Below are positions 9,178 through 17,998 of a stretch of DNA of 49,857 nucleotides, piece by piece. This DNA is from Balneolales bacterium (lineage in GTDB: Bacteria; Bacteroidota; Rhodothermia; Balneolales; Natronogracilivirgulaceae). Where the stretch lies: assembly GCA_007131625.1 (NCBI GenBank), contig SLQC01000096.1:1-49857 (forward strand). Direction: 5' to 3'. Both the position numbers and the translations under genes were made by a program. The notes beneath the pieces were generated by a model. The model was not told the origin of the DNA. It was given only the letters and a program-made list of their open reading frames with translations, and searched no databases. The first letter of the stretch is position 1, and every line of letters starts with the position of its first letter.

Positions 9178-11886
9178 TTACAAGGGAGTGGCAAGCACAG
9201 CGATATCCTTATAAATGCGGCCTGTTCCACCCGTCGGATCAATCGCTTCAAAATGGATGATATACAATCCCGTTCGGTTCATAACACCGTTTTGAGTCCG
9301 CCCGTCCCATATCAATTGTCCGGACAGGCCGGCACGTTCACCGTCGGCAAGAGATCGAACCGACCGACCGTGCCGGTCAAATACTCGTACATGCATAAGA
9401 TAATTTGGGTGATCAAGATGGTATTTAATGATTAAGTGATCATTAAACCCGTCACCTGTCGGAGAAAACGGGTTGGGACTCAGCTGTAAGCCGGCTTGTT
9501 CCTGCGTCTGTGCTTCTACGGAAACAGAGTTCTCAAAACCCGGAGTTCCACCTTCAGCAGTGGTGCCGGATGTCCAGTTGTTTCGGTCCATCGTGGCAGC
9601 TTCGGAATGAATCCGTTCCAAACCGATACCTCTGGTGTCAATAATATTGGGGTTGTGCCAATTTGGTTGATACCATAGAGAATCCAGCACGCCACCTTTT
9701 CGATCCGACAGATATACTTCGTCGCCCTGCGTGGAGAAACCAAGGGTCAGCCGGTCAATTCTGTAAAAATTTTCCATAGCATTTTGTGGTAGCGGAAAAG
9801 CCCGGTAAATTCGGGACGATTCAAAAGACTGACTGGTGTCGGCGTAAAATACGGCATAGGCACCGGGTGAAAGTACGGCTAAATCCAGATCAGGTGGTTC
9901 ACTTATGCGGACCTCCCCGTTTTTATCGGGACGGTCGTGAAGATGCACTCCATTCAATTGCAATGGAATAGCTGAACGATTCCGAAACTCAAGATACTCA
10001 CTTTGATCCGGCTGGCTGCTATACCGGTCTGCGGAAGGCTGATACATTATTTCGTTGATGATCAACTCCCCGGGTTCGGGTGGAAATGCCAGTGGAATCG
10101 AATAACTGCGCTGCTCGCGGCCTGCAACATCTGTAACCGATGAAACTGTGACACTCTTGTTTTTACGTATGATATTCCGATTTGAGCGGAACGTGAAATC
10201 CGCACCTTCATCAACCAGGCTGCCGGAACCATTCCCGTTTACGGGTACCATCTCAAGTTGATTACCATCAAGCCATACCGGCCCCATACTCTCCCGCGTA
10301 ACAAAACGGTTAAAGACCAAATTGACGGAATTACTGTTTTCAAACCCGGCAAACAGGACTTCAGGTGGACCCGGGTCGTCATCAAAATGATAATTCCTCA
10401 ATCCGGCGGTATGATGATCGGGATGCATGCGCCAATTGGATGGATCCAGAGACGCTCCATTCGGGTCGGTTCTTTCCATCGACACCCCGTCACGATTTCC
10501 ACCCCAGTCCGGATGATATGATAGACTGTCGATGGTGACTTTATCGCGGGTGCGCAGGTAAACTTTATCACCAAACCGGGATAGCGGTGGAAAGAGTTCA
10601 AGCTCCAGATGAATCGATTGATGGCCCTTTAAAACCAGCCCGGGTTCAGATATGACCGCTTTAGAGTTTGGCATAAAAAGTACCGGTTGTTCATGTTCTA
10701 CATCCAGGATGGATACGGGATTTCCAATACTGCGGCCAACAGACCATCCCCTCAGATCAATCACCTTTTCACTCCGGTTGTACAATTCGATAAAGCGGTT
10801 ATTTCCGTGACTGTCTGGTCGATACAGCACTTCATTGATGATGATATCTCCCGGGGCTGCCTCATCGACTAAAAAAAACGACTTCTGTGCAGATGAGGAT
10901 TGCTGGCCATAAATGGTTTGGTAAGAATCTATGTGAAGAGAATGCAGTCCTGAGTCCAGGGTACGGTTAAAACGTATGGTACAAATTTGTGGATGGTCAC
11001 AGTATAAATAGACAGGTGTTGTGCCATCATCCAGCCGGAATCGATCCGGGATGAGATCGGATGCCGCGGGCGGGACATTGAATGTGACTTGAATTTCTGT
11101 AAATGGTCTGTTCAGAAATTCAGGATCAACAGCAGAAGTAGCACGGAGTTCAAATACGCCAGGTTTGGGCAGATAATCTGACAACGTCACATTTCCAAAA
11201 TAAAACTGATCGCTTCGGGTGGCAGTATAATGAGTTCGGAAGCCAAAATGGCCTTTCAGTGCAATCCCGGAGTCCTTCATGGCGACGGTTTCACTTTGGA
11301 GCAGTGGGAGACGGTCCATCCCGCTGGCCAGATACAAATGGAGTTCTTTGTCGGGTGATTGAACGACTCGAATGCGGTATCCGGTGTCCGCATCGATCTC
11401 CATATCACTTTTCAGCAGCTGTATCTCCCGTTCACCGTCCATGAAGTGGATCAGGCGGAAATATTTTGGTGTTCCATTCTCACCGGTCTGAAGTGCAAAA
11501 CCATTTGCCTCATTGTCAAGATTCGGTCTGTCGGCATCGAGAAAAAAGTATGCCCGATTGTTGTTTGATGGCGCAAAAGCCTGCCGGAAATACCACTCCC
11601 ATTGCACCGGTTTAAAACTTTCCCTGGTGGCGAGGTAGGTGGATTCGGACTCCGGGTCGGCATCAAGGCGCAGTTTACCACCCGATGCAGCTATTTCCAC
11701 CCGAAAAGAAGTCAGATCACCTTGCCAATGTGCATCGTCGGGTGGTTGCGTAAAATCTGCGTGAAATATCGGAGGTCCGTTATCGATGGCAGATTCTGTG
11801 GCTGGGGCAATTCCGCCGACATGGGTAGTCAAAGCTGAATAAACCTGCAAAACAACTGCTGTTGCTGTTGTTATTGCCTTCATCAT
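9178..11886 (-). CDS. Large secreted lamin-tail-domain protein with FlgD/gliding-type C-terminal module
   Basis: From ATG 11886 (or 11883) the product is about 900 residues with a short signal peptide (MMKAITTATAVVLQVYSA). A beta-sandwich region follows, then two lamin-tail domains: each opens with an IIINEVLYRP- or LIINEIMYQP-type block followed by FIELYNRS or YLEFRNRS. The C-terminal 95 residues (SPNPFSPTGDGFNDHLIIKY, then VFDRHGRSVRSL and LIWDGRTQNGV) match the FlgD-like/gliding-motility-associated C-terminal fold that in Bacteroidota often marks exported surface proteins. A longer start at 12057 would add 57 residues with four cysteines and runs across a 14-bp hairpin; I consider it unlikely. 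Substrate or adhesion target unknown. Confidence 0.8.
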   Translation of the reverse strand: MMKAITTATAVVLQVYSALTTHVGGIAPATESAIDNGPPIFHADFTQPPDDAHWQGDLTSFRVEIAASGGKLRLDADPESESTYLATRESFKPVQWEWYFRQAFAPSNNNRAYFFLDADRPNLDNEANGFALQTGENGTPKYFRLIHFMDGEREIQLLKSDMEIDADTGYRIRVVQSPDKELHLYLASGMDRLPLLQSETVAMKDSGIALKGHFGFRTHYTATRSDQFYFGNVTLSDYLPKPGVFELRATSAVDPEFLNRPFTEIQVTFNVPPAASDLIPDRFRLDDGTTPVYLYCDHPQICTIRFNRTLDSGLHSLHIDSYQTIYGQQSSSAQKSFFLVDEAAPGDIIINEVLYRPDSHGNNRFIELYNRSEKVIDLRGWSVGRSIGNPVSILDVEHEQPVLFMPNSKAVISEPGLVLKGHQSIHLELELFPPLSRFGDKVYLRTRDKVTIDSLSYHPDWGGNRDGVSMERTDPNGASLDPSNWRMHPDHHTAGLRNYHFDDDPGPPEVLFAGFENSNSVNLVFNRFVTRESMGPVWLDGNQLEMVPVNGNGSGSLVDEGADFTFRSNRNIIRKNKSVTVSSVTDVAGREQRSYSIPLAFPPEPGELIINEIMYQPSADRYSSQPDQSEYLEFRNRSAIPLQLNGVHLHDRPDKNGEVRISEPPDLDLAVLSPGAYAVFYADTSQSFESSRIYRAFPLPQNAMENFYRIDRLTLGFSTQGDEVYLSDRKGGVLDSLWYQPNWHNPNIIDTRGIGLERIHSEAATMDRNNWTSGTTAEGGTPGFENSVSVEAQTQEQAGLQLSPNPFSPTGDGFNDHLIIKYHLDHPNYLMHVRVFDRHGRSVRSLADGERAGLSGQLIWDGRTQNGVMNRTGLYIIHFEAIDPTGGTGRIYKDIAVLATPL

Positions 11887-12001
11887 CACCAGCAGCAGTA
11901 AACCGTTATTAAACAGGAGGATACACTTAAACGGTGTTGTTAGGTATGAACAACAGTTTTGGCTTTTCTTATTCGGGAGGACTCCGCAGAGAGCTAAAAA
12001 T

Positions 12002-12031
12002 GGGGTTACGAAGTGGTCACTTCGCAACCCC
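12002..12031. promoter_or_regulatory. 14-bp hairpin upstream of the lamin-tail gene
   Basis: GGGGTTACGAAGTG pairs with CACTTCGCAACCCC across a two-base GT gap, with one G/T-type mismatch. On the minus strand it is followed by ATTTTTAG, so in the direction of the lamin-tail gene it resembles a terminator or attenuator in the leader, about 115 bases before ATG 11886. Confidence 0.45.
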
Positions 12032-12057
12032 ATAGGACTGTAGAAATACGCCTTCAC

Positions 12058-12439
12058 GTCTTTTCCAATAAATAGTATGGTTGGTGTTGGTGTTAATCTG
12101 TTCGGTTATACAGATAATACCAGGAACAAATCCTTACAAAGAAAGCACAGAAATATGATATCAAGATGTTGACAAATTGATTAATAGGGTATGTCTAAAG
12201 TATAAATAGAATTTGACCAAAGCAACATAAAAAGCGCTTTTTTAGCAATATAATGTCATATTTGTTGAGCAGTGTATCGAATGATGTATGTGAAACTCAT
12301 AAAACACCGGGGTTTGTGCTGAAAAGATGTTACAGTTTCACGTACTTTTTTTTGACCTCAGGCAACCAATCAAATCCAGGTATTTTTACGACTTCAGAAG
12401 CCTCTGCGAGCGCAGCAAACCTAAAGATTTCGGGAATCC
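12058..12439. other. AT-rich spacer between asd and the lamin-tail gene
   Basis: No gene is supported. It contains a 14-bp perfect palindrome, AAAAAGCGCTTTTT, at 12229-12242 followed by one more T, which may terminate asd transcription on the minus strand. Near 12370-12455 short related segments recur (TTTTTACGACTTCAG and CCTTACGATTTCAGG), partly inside the end of asd. Confidence 0.4.
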
Positions 12440-13498
12440 TTACGATTTCAGGTACCCTTTTGCATGCAGCAGTTCTGCATTCAGTATGGAGCATCCGGCG
12501 GCACCGCGAATCGTGTTGTGGCCGAGTGCCGTGAAAGCGACATCCAATACATTTGACATTCGCAGGCGACCCATCCCGACCTGCATTCCGTTCTCTGCAA
12601 GGGACTGGTGTCTTGGTTGCGGGTAGCGGAAATCGTCATACAGTCGAAGCGGCTGCGCCGGGGATGATGGAAGATTCAGATCGGCGATCGGATTTTTCCA
12701 GCTGCGGACTACCTGTTTCAATTCGTCCAGATCTTTCGGTTTCTTTGCAAGTCGCGCGGTTACGGAAAGCAAGTGACCGTCAATGACTGGAACGCGGACT
12801 GCAGTTGCCTGTATGGGAAATGTTGCAAATTCGACTTTTCCGCCATTCAGTTGTCCTAAAAGTTTTAGCGGCTCCACTCCTATTTTATCTTCTTCGCCAC
12901 TGATATAAGGAAGGATATTTCCGAGAATATCAAGACTGGGCACGCCGGGGTATCCGGCTCCGGAAACGGCTTGCATGGAGGTCACAATCACCTCTTCAAC
13001 ACCGTACGCATCATACAGGGGCTTAAGAGCCATTACCAGGGGAATACAGACGCAGTTGGGATTGGTAACAATAAACCCATCTCCTTCAGGATCAAATTGC
13101 TGGCACCCGATCAGTTCGGCATGGTCGGGATTCACCTCGGCGACCATTAACGGTACGGTCTCATGTTGCCGGTAATTGCGGGCATTTGAAATCACCGGGA
13201 TTCCGGCTTCGGCATACGCCCGTTCGATCTCCGTGGCAACCCCGGAATCCATTCCTGAAAAGACAAAATCGACATCCATCTTCGACGGATCACAGGTCGA
13301 TACAGTGATATTAGCGATATCTTCCGGCATTTCGGTCGACTCGACCCAGTTCGTAGCTTTACGGTACGTTTTTCCGGCACTGCGTTCCGAAGCTCCCAGA
13401 GCAGTGACTCTAAACCAGGGATGATTACGTAATAAATGAATGAATTTTTGTCCAACAGCACCTGTTGCACCAAGAACTCCAATGCGATATTCAGCCAT
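12440..13498 (-). CDS. asd: Aspartate-semialdehyde dehydrogenase
   Basis: Reduces aspartyl phosphate to aspartate semialdehyde with NADPH, the branch point to lysine/diaminopimelate, threonine and methionine. The 352-residue protein opens with the Rossmann loop VLGATGAVGQKF (8-19), has the catalytic cysteine C149 in FIVTNPNCVCI, the SGAGYPGVPS substrate loop (about 180-190) and the histidine of VPVIDGHLLSV. Length and the NPNCVCIP form fit the archaeal/fungal-like class rather than the E. coli class. It is a single gene with short spacers on both sides; it is not next to other lysine or threonine genes here. Confidence 0.92.
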   Translation of the reverse strand: MAEYRIGVLGATGAVGQKFIHLLRNHPWFRVTALGASERSAGKTYRKATNWVESTEMPEDIANITVSTCDPSKMDVDFVFSGMDSGVATEIERAYAEAGIPVISNARNYRQHETVPLMVAEVNPDHAELIGCQQFDPEGDGFIVTNPNCVCIPLVMALKPLYDAYGVEEVIVTSMQAVSGAGYPGVPSLDILGNILPYISGEEDKIGVEPLKLLGQLNGGKVEFATFPIQATAVRVPVIDGHLLSVTARLAKKPKDLDELKQVVRSWKNPIADLNLPSSPAQPLRLYDDFRYPQPRHQSLAENGMQVGMGRLRMSNVLDVAFTALGHNTIRGAAGCSILNAELLHAKGYLKS

Positions 13499-13702
13499 AG
13501 CTATATATAAATTTAAGTTTCTACAGTCTTGTTAATATTGTCAGATCCACGACCTGTGCCGGCCGATATGTGAATTGAACGGAACCCGAACCGTTAAATA
13601 CGGGATTATCGATCATGATCGACCAGTTAAGGGGCAAAAATACGAAGAAATATATTAAAAATAATGTCAAAACCGGAGAGTGTGTGAAGTGGCGGTGATT
13701 TG

Positions 13703-14593
13703 TCAGAGAGTATCGATCACATTCTGTGTGTATTCAAGATTTCTCTTCATATCTGACCGGATATCACCTGAGGGTGCAACAGTTTCCAGATTGACCCATC
13801 CGGAAAAACCGATTTCATCAATTGCTTTCAGTACCTCACGAATATCGATTTCACCTTCACCCAGATAGTGTGGATTGTCTTTCAGATGAAACTGACATAT
13901 GTGTTCACTTCCGAGCCATCGGATCTCATTATAAATATCATATCCGTAATTAAAAGAATTTCCTACATCATAATAGACTTGCACTGCCGGCGAATCAGCC
14001 CGCTCGAGTATTCGCATATTATCTTCTGCTGAAAGCGTATTTTCGATTCCGAGTATGACCCCGTGATTTTCAGCTTCGGTTCCCAATTCACTCAAAAGAT
14101 CGCCTACATAGTTCATCTCATCGCGTGTCTTTAGTTCACCATCCCAAAAAAAGGGGAGCAGGATCACTTCCGTATTCAAATTACGCGTAACTGGGATAGC
14201 CATTTCAACCCAGTGACGACCAAGCGGATCATTCGGATCCTTGAGCACATTTGTATGCAGGACCCACATGTGTGTTCCTGCAGCCCGAATGCCGTATTCT
14301 TGAAATGCTTCCAGATATTGCTGCTGGCGGTCTTCATAGGCCAGGAGCAGCATGCCGTCATCATCCGGCCCCCCGAATGTCACTTCCAGACCCTCGAACC
14401 CGATTTCCGAGGCCTTGGACACCGCTTCTACTTGTGCCGTTTTTCCCAATCCTCCAATATCCGTGTTCAAATCAATGACTCCGATATGTACTCCCTGAAG
14501 CGGAGTGTGGCTTCTACAACCGGGTAACAACGATAGGCCTGCGGTTGCCATGGCACCGGTAATTACAAATTCGCGCCGAGATATTTTTTTCAT
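13703..14593 (-). CDS. Tat-exported sugar phosphate isomerase/epimerase-like TIM barrel
   Basis: Residues 5-10 (SRREFV) form a twin-arginine motif followed by a hydrophobic segment ending LLPGC, so the protein is exported by Tat and may be a lipoprotein. The remainder is an AP-endonuclease-2/xylose-isomerase-like TIM barrel: EVTFGG, GIRAAGTHMW, GVILGIENTLS, VQVYYDVGNSFNYGYD, HICQFHLKDN and SGWVNLETV carry the usual metal-site Glu, Asp, His and Glu residues. Family members isomerise or epimerise sugars and inositols; the exact substrate is unknown. The start is well supported by AGGAG four bases upstream. It is divergent from the NmrA-like gene at 14715. Confidence 0.85.
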   Translation of the reverse strand: MKKISRREFVITGAMATAGLSLLPGCRSHTPLQGVHIGVIDLNTDIGGLGKTAQVEAVSKASEIGFEGLEVTFGGPDDDGMLLLAYEDRQQQYLEAFQEYGIRAAGTHMWVLHTNVLKDPNDPLGRHWVEMAIPVTRNLNTEVILLPFFWDGELKTRDEMNYVGDLLSELGTEAENHGVILGIENTLSAEDNMRILERADSPAVQVYYDVGNSFNYGYDIYNEIRWLGSEHICQFHLKDNPHYLGEGEIDIREVLKAIDEIGFSGWVNLETVAPSGDIRSDMKRNLEYTQNVIDTL

Positions 14594-14596
14594 TTA

Positions 14597-14603
14597 TCTC
14601 CTC
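14597..14603 (-). promoter_or_regulatory. Strong Shine-Dalgarno before the Tat-exported TIM barrel
   Basis: On the minus strand GAGGAGA lies four bases before ATG 14593. It fixes the start and stands out because most genes in this window lack a clear Shine-Dalgarno sequence. Confidence 0.7.
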
Positions 14604-14714
14604 ATATACTTTGAAAGATGTTATTTTTATTTGATTAACTAATAATTATACAAAAATACCAATCAAACAACATCTTTTCGTATTCAGGTGAACCGTCACA
14701 ACTGGTCAGAATGA

Positions 14715-15614
14715 ATGAGTAACGAGATACAATCAATTACAGTGATAGGGGGAACGGGCATGCTGGGCAAGCCGGTGGTTCGTGAACTGGTGAATGCAGG
14801 GTTTGAAATCACTGCTATGGTACGAGATCCCGCCAAAGCCAAAGGGATATTGCCGGATCAGGTGTGTCTGGTAAAGGGAGATTTGCAAAATCGCAATGAA
14901 ATTTCCACAGCACTCGAACATGCAGATGCTGTTTATCTGAACCTTTCCACACGCCCGGAAGTCAAAAAACATTCAGAATTTATTCCCGAGCGGGATGGAC
15001 TCGAAAAAGCACTCGACGTGGTCGGTGAAATAAACACCTCACAAAACAGCATTCAGAGAGTTGCTGCAATCTCATCCATGGTACAGCGGTATCAGGGAAT
15101 GAACGGCTTCCATTGGTGGGCGTTCGAAATCAAAAAGTGGGCTATCCAGACGCTGAAAAACGCATCCGTTCCAACAACTATCTTTTTTCCCTCCAGTTTT
15201 ATGGAAACTTTGGATCAGGGTGGAGTAATGCAGGGAAATCGCCTCATGCTGGTCGGAACATCCCGTCACCCGATACACTTTATCGCCGGATCGGATTATG
15301 GGCGGATGGTGGCGCAGTCATTCAAAATTACCGGCGATGAAGATCGCGAATACAACATCCAGGGTTCCCAGTCACTTACCTTCGAAGATGCCGCAATGAT
15401 CTATATGAAAAACTTCCGGCGCGGTCCGCTGAAAATTATTCATGTGCCAATGTGGCTGCTGAAAATTTCCGGACTCTTCAATAGCGAATTGCATTATCTC
15501 GCCAGGATCATGGAGGCGCTCAACCACTATCCGGAACCGTCGCCCGATGAAAAGGTGTGGCGGGAACTCGGCCGGCCAGAAGTTAACCTTGCGTCATACG
15601 CCGGCAATTTGTAA
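14715..15614 (+). CDS. NmrA-like NAD(P)-binding SDR protein
   Basis: This is an atypical short-chain dehydrogenase of 299 residues. The N-terminal dinucleotide loop is ITVIGGTGMLGKPVVREL (8-25), followed by ITAMVRDPAKAK, which suits NADP binding, and LVKGDLQN. A membrane-like stretch near the C-terminus (PLKIIHVPMWLLKISGLF) is usual in this subgroup. Relatives act as NAD(P)H sensors or quinone/sugar-nucleotide reductases; the substrate here is unknown. It starts about 120 bases from the divergent TIM-barrel gene, so the spacer should hold two promoters. Confidence 0.83.
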   Translation: MSNEIQSITVIGGTGMLGKPVVRELVNAGFEITAMVRDPAKAKGILPDQVCLVKGDLQNRNEISTALEHADAVYLNLSTRPEVKKHSEFIPERDGLEKALDVVGEINTSQNSIQRVAAISSMVQRYQGMNGFHWWAFEIKKWAIQTLKNASVPTTIFFPSSFMETLDQGGVMQGNRLMLVGTSRHPIHFIAGSDYGRMVAQSFKITGDEDREYNIQGSQSLTFEDAAMIYMKNFRRGPLKIIHVPMWLLKISGLFNSELHYLARIMEALNHYPEPSPDEKVWRELGRPEVNLASYAGNL

Positions 15615-15700
15615 CTGTCGCAGTTGGGTGTTTCGAACCATTTTTATCCCCATGAAAAATGCGGTATATTTCACGCTTGTCAGCTGAGTCGTATCGGATT

Positions 15701-15724
15701 CGTATGAATACGTATGAATACGGA
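15701..15724 (+). repeat. 10-bp direct repeat in the glycyl-tRNA synthetase leader
   Basis: CGTATGAATA occurs twice in tandem (15701-15720), followed by CGGATCG. A related TTCCTGGCATTTGGAAATCA / TCCTGGTATT pair follows near 15760. No gene is supported in the spacer 15615-15891. Confidence 0.6.
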
Positions 15725-15891
15725 TCGTTTTCACAGTTTGCAGAAAAAATTGACAGTCATTCCTGGCATTTGGAAATCAATCCTGGTATTAAAAACTTGC
15801 CGTCAATTTCGCAGACAAATTTTCATGCAACATAGTAACCAGAATAATAGTAACCCAAATATTATACCTGACAAAACGCGAAATAAGCATT

Positions 15892-17373
15892 ATGGCAGCA
15901 AAAAACAGACTGGATAAAATTGTCTCACTCTCCAAAGCACGCGGATTCATCTTTCAATCATCAGAAATTTACGGCGGACTCAGTGCTGTCTATGACTACG
16001 GCCCGCTCGGCGTTGAACTCAAACGCAAACTCAATCAGGCCTGGTGGTCGGCAATGACTCAAAAACACGACAATATTGTCGGACTCGATGCCGCCATTCT
16101 CATGCACCCCAAAGTATGGAAAGCCAGCGGCCATGTCGACAGCTTCAGCGATCCCATGATCGACGACAAACAATCTAAAATGCGCTACCGGGCTGATCTG
16201 CTCATAGAAGAGCAGATCGCTAAACTGCGGGAGAATGGGGATGCAGAGCGTGCCGATAATATACAGAAACTGCTGGATTCTTCCGGCACACGCAAGTCAC
16301 TGAACGAGGACCTCTACGACATTATCATGGAGGAAAAGATCAAGGGGCCTGACTCCGGTGCATTTGAATGGACCAAGGTTCGTCAGTTTAATCTGATGTT
16401 TAAAACACAGTTCGGGGCGACTGCCACCGGGGAAGAGACTGAAGTGTATATCCGTCCCGAAACCGCCCAGGGGATCTTTGTCAATTTCACCAACGCACTG
16501 AATACCACGCGGCAGCAGGTGCCCTTCGGGATTGCACAGATCGGGAAGGCATTCCGCAACGAAGTGGTGGCGCGGCAGTTCGTCTTTCGGATGCGAGAAT
16601 TCGAGCAGATGGAAATGCAATATTTCGTAAAGCCCGGAACCGATTCCGAGCAATATGAGAGATGGAAGGATGAGCGGTTGACCTGGCACAAAAGTATTGG
16701 GATCCGACCGTCAAAGCTTCGTTTTCATGATCATCCCGAAGACAAACTGGCGCATTACGCCAAAGAAGCGGTGGATGTGCAGTATGAGTTTCCGATCGGA
16801 TGGCAGGAAGTGGAGGGGATTCACAATCGCACCGATTTCGATCTGGGTCGGCATCAGGAATTTTCCGGCAAAAAAATGGAGTATTTCGATCCGCACAGTC
16901 AGGAACGCTATATTCCTTATGTGGTGGAGACATCGGTTGGACTTGACCGCACTTTGCTGATGGTTCTGTGTGATGCGTATCGCGAAGAGGAGGTGCCGGG
17001 CGACAAGGAGGGAACGGTCGAAACGCGTGTTGTGATGAAAATGCATCCGAAACTGGCGCCGGTTACGGCCGGTATTTTCCCGCTGATCAAGAAGCCCGAG
17101 CTGCAGGATGTGGCGCGCAAAATCTATGACGACCTGGCGGAAGATTTCAAAGTTCAATACGATGAAAAAGGGTCGATCGGCAAACGGTATCGCCGTTTGG
17201 ATGAGGCCGGAACCCCGTTCTGTATTACGGTAGATTTTGACAGTCTGGAAGATCAGACCGTGACTATTCGCGACCGGGATTCTATGGAGCAGGATCGGAT
17301 TTCCATCACAAAACTGGGTGAGGTGATTCACAGCCGGATGAAAAACTGGTCGCCGGAAGAAGAAAAAAAATGA
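15892..17373 (+). CDS. glyQS: Glycyl-tRNA synthetase (alpha2 type)
   Basis: Charges tRNA-Gly. This is the 493-residue homodimeric class II enzyme of the archaeal/eukaryotic/Gram-positive type, not the alpha2beta2 glyQ/glyS type. Motifs: ARGFIFQSSEIYGG near the N-terminus; motif 2 region with RPETAQGIFVNF (about 188-199) and FRNEVVARQFVFRMREFEQ (about 222-240); HNRTDFDLGRH (about 310); and motif 3 VVETSVGLDRTLLM (about 343-356). The C-terminal anticodon-binding domain starts near LAPVTAGIFPL. The start is ATG 15892. It precedes the FKBP gene by about 140 bases. Confidence 0.96.
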   Translation: MAAKNRLDKIVSLSKARGFIFQSSEIYGGLSAVYDYGPLGVELKRKLNQAWWSAMTQKHDNIVGLDAAILMHPKVWKASGHVDSFSDPMIDDKQSKMRYRADLLIEEQIAKLRENGDAERADNIQKLLDSSGTRKSLNEDLYDIIMEEKIKGPDSGAFEWTKVRQFNLMFKTQFGATATGEETEVYIRPETAQGIFVNFTNALNTTRQQVPFGIAQIGKAFRNEVVARQFVFRMREFEQMEMQYFVKPGTDSEQYERWKDERLTWHKSIGIRPSKLRFHDHPEDKLAHYAKEAVDVQYEFPIGWQEVEGIHNRTDFDLGRHQEFSGKKMEYFDPHSQERYIPYVVETSVGLDRTLLMVLCDAYREEEVPGDKEGTVETRVVMKMHPKLAPVTAGIFPLIKKPELQDVARKIYDDLAEDFKVQYDEKGSIGKRYRRLDEAGTPFCITVDFDSLEDQTVTIRDRDSMEQDRISITKLGEVIHSRMKNWSPEEEKK

Positions 17374-17403
17374 ATGGAAGTTTCCGGGGCTGGTTTTGTT
17401 TAC

Positions 17404-17464
17404 GCGCTTCATGCAGCATGTGACATTATTCATCCAAATTCATCTAAACATTTAAAAACATGAA
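17404..17464 (+). repeat. Possible degenerate copy of the structured repeat
   Basis: CATGTGACATTATTCATC, then AAACATTTAAAAACATGAAA, resembles the last 40 bases of the 44.4-kb repeat units, including the CATGT...ACATG pairing. The first half of the unit is not recognisable. It lies between glyQS and the FKBP gene. Treat as tentative. Confidence 0.3.
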
Positions 17465-17516
17465 AAAAGTGCATAATATCCTGCAATTATATATGTTAAC
17501 AGGGTGAATCACTAAT

Positions 17517-17966
17517 ATGAATAAAACGAGTAATACTTTGGCTAAAATTAAAGAAGGCGACACTGTAAAGGTACACTACACAGGTAAAATCACAGACGGA
17601 ACCGTTTTTGATACCTCCAAGGAACGCGAACCGCTTGAATTCACGATCGGCGAAGGAAAGCTGATCCCGGGATTCGAGAAAGCGGTTGTGGGCATGGATA
17701 TCGGCGACAGCAACACTGTCACGATCCCGTCAGATGAAGCGTATGGTGAAAAACGTGACGATATGATAGTTGATGTCGAAAAAAGCCAGATACCGCCCGA
17801 TATCAAGCCTGAGGTTGGACAACAGCTTCAGGTACAGCAAAAAGACGGTAATGCCATTCCGGTGGTTATAACGGATGTGACCGAAGAATCAATTCAGCTG
17901 GATGCCAACCATCCGCTGGCCGGTCAAGATCTGATTTTCGAGATCGAAGTGGTCGAGGTGGTCTGA
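17517..17966 (+). CDS. slyD: FKBP-type peptidyl-prolyl isomerase, SlyD-like
   Basis: Folding helper that isomerises peptidyl-proline bonds. The 149 residues show the FKBP core VKVHYTGKITDGTVFDTS (17-34), EFTIGEGKLIPGFEKAVVGM (41-60), then the insert-in-flap region (about 75-125) that distinguishes SlyD, and the closing strand HPLAGQDLIFEIEVVEV. No signal peptide and no His-rich tail, so a cytoplasmic chaperone-isomerase without the E. coli metal-binding extension. The real start may be ATG 17517. It is convergent with the luciferase-like gene. Confidence 0.9.
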   Translation: MNKTSNTLAKIKEGDTVKVHYTGKITDGTVFDTSKEREPLEFTIGEGKLIPGFEKAVVGMDIGDSNTVTIPSDEAYGEKRDDMIVDVEKSQIPPDIKPEVGQQLQVQQKDGNAIPVVITDVTEESIQLDANHPLAGQDLIFEIEVVEVV

Positions 17967-17998
17967 CAGGTTCGATCTGCTATTTTAAGAATATTTGT

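Noticed and set aside
12253..12626. Plus-strand open frames opposite the end of asd
   Set aside because: They are antisense to asd and its spacer and lack any conserved feature.
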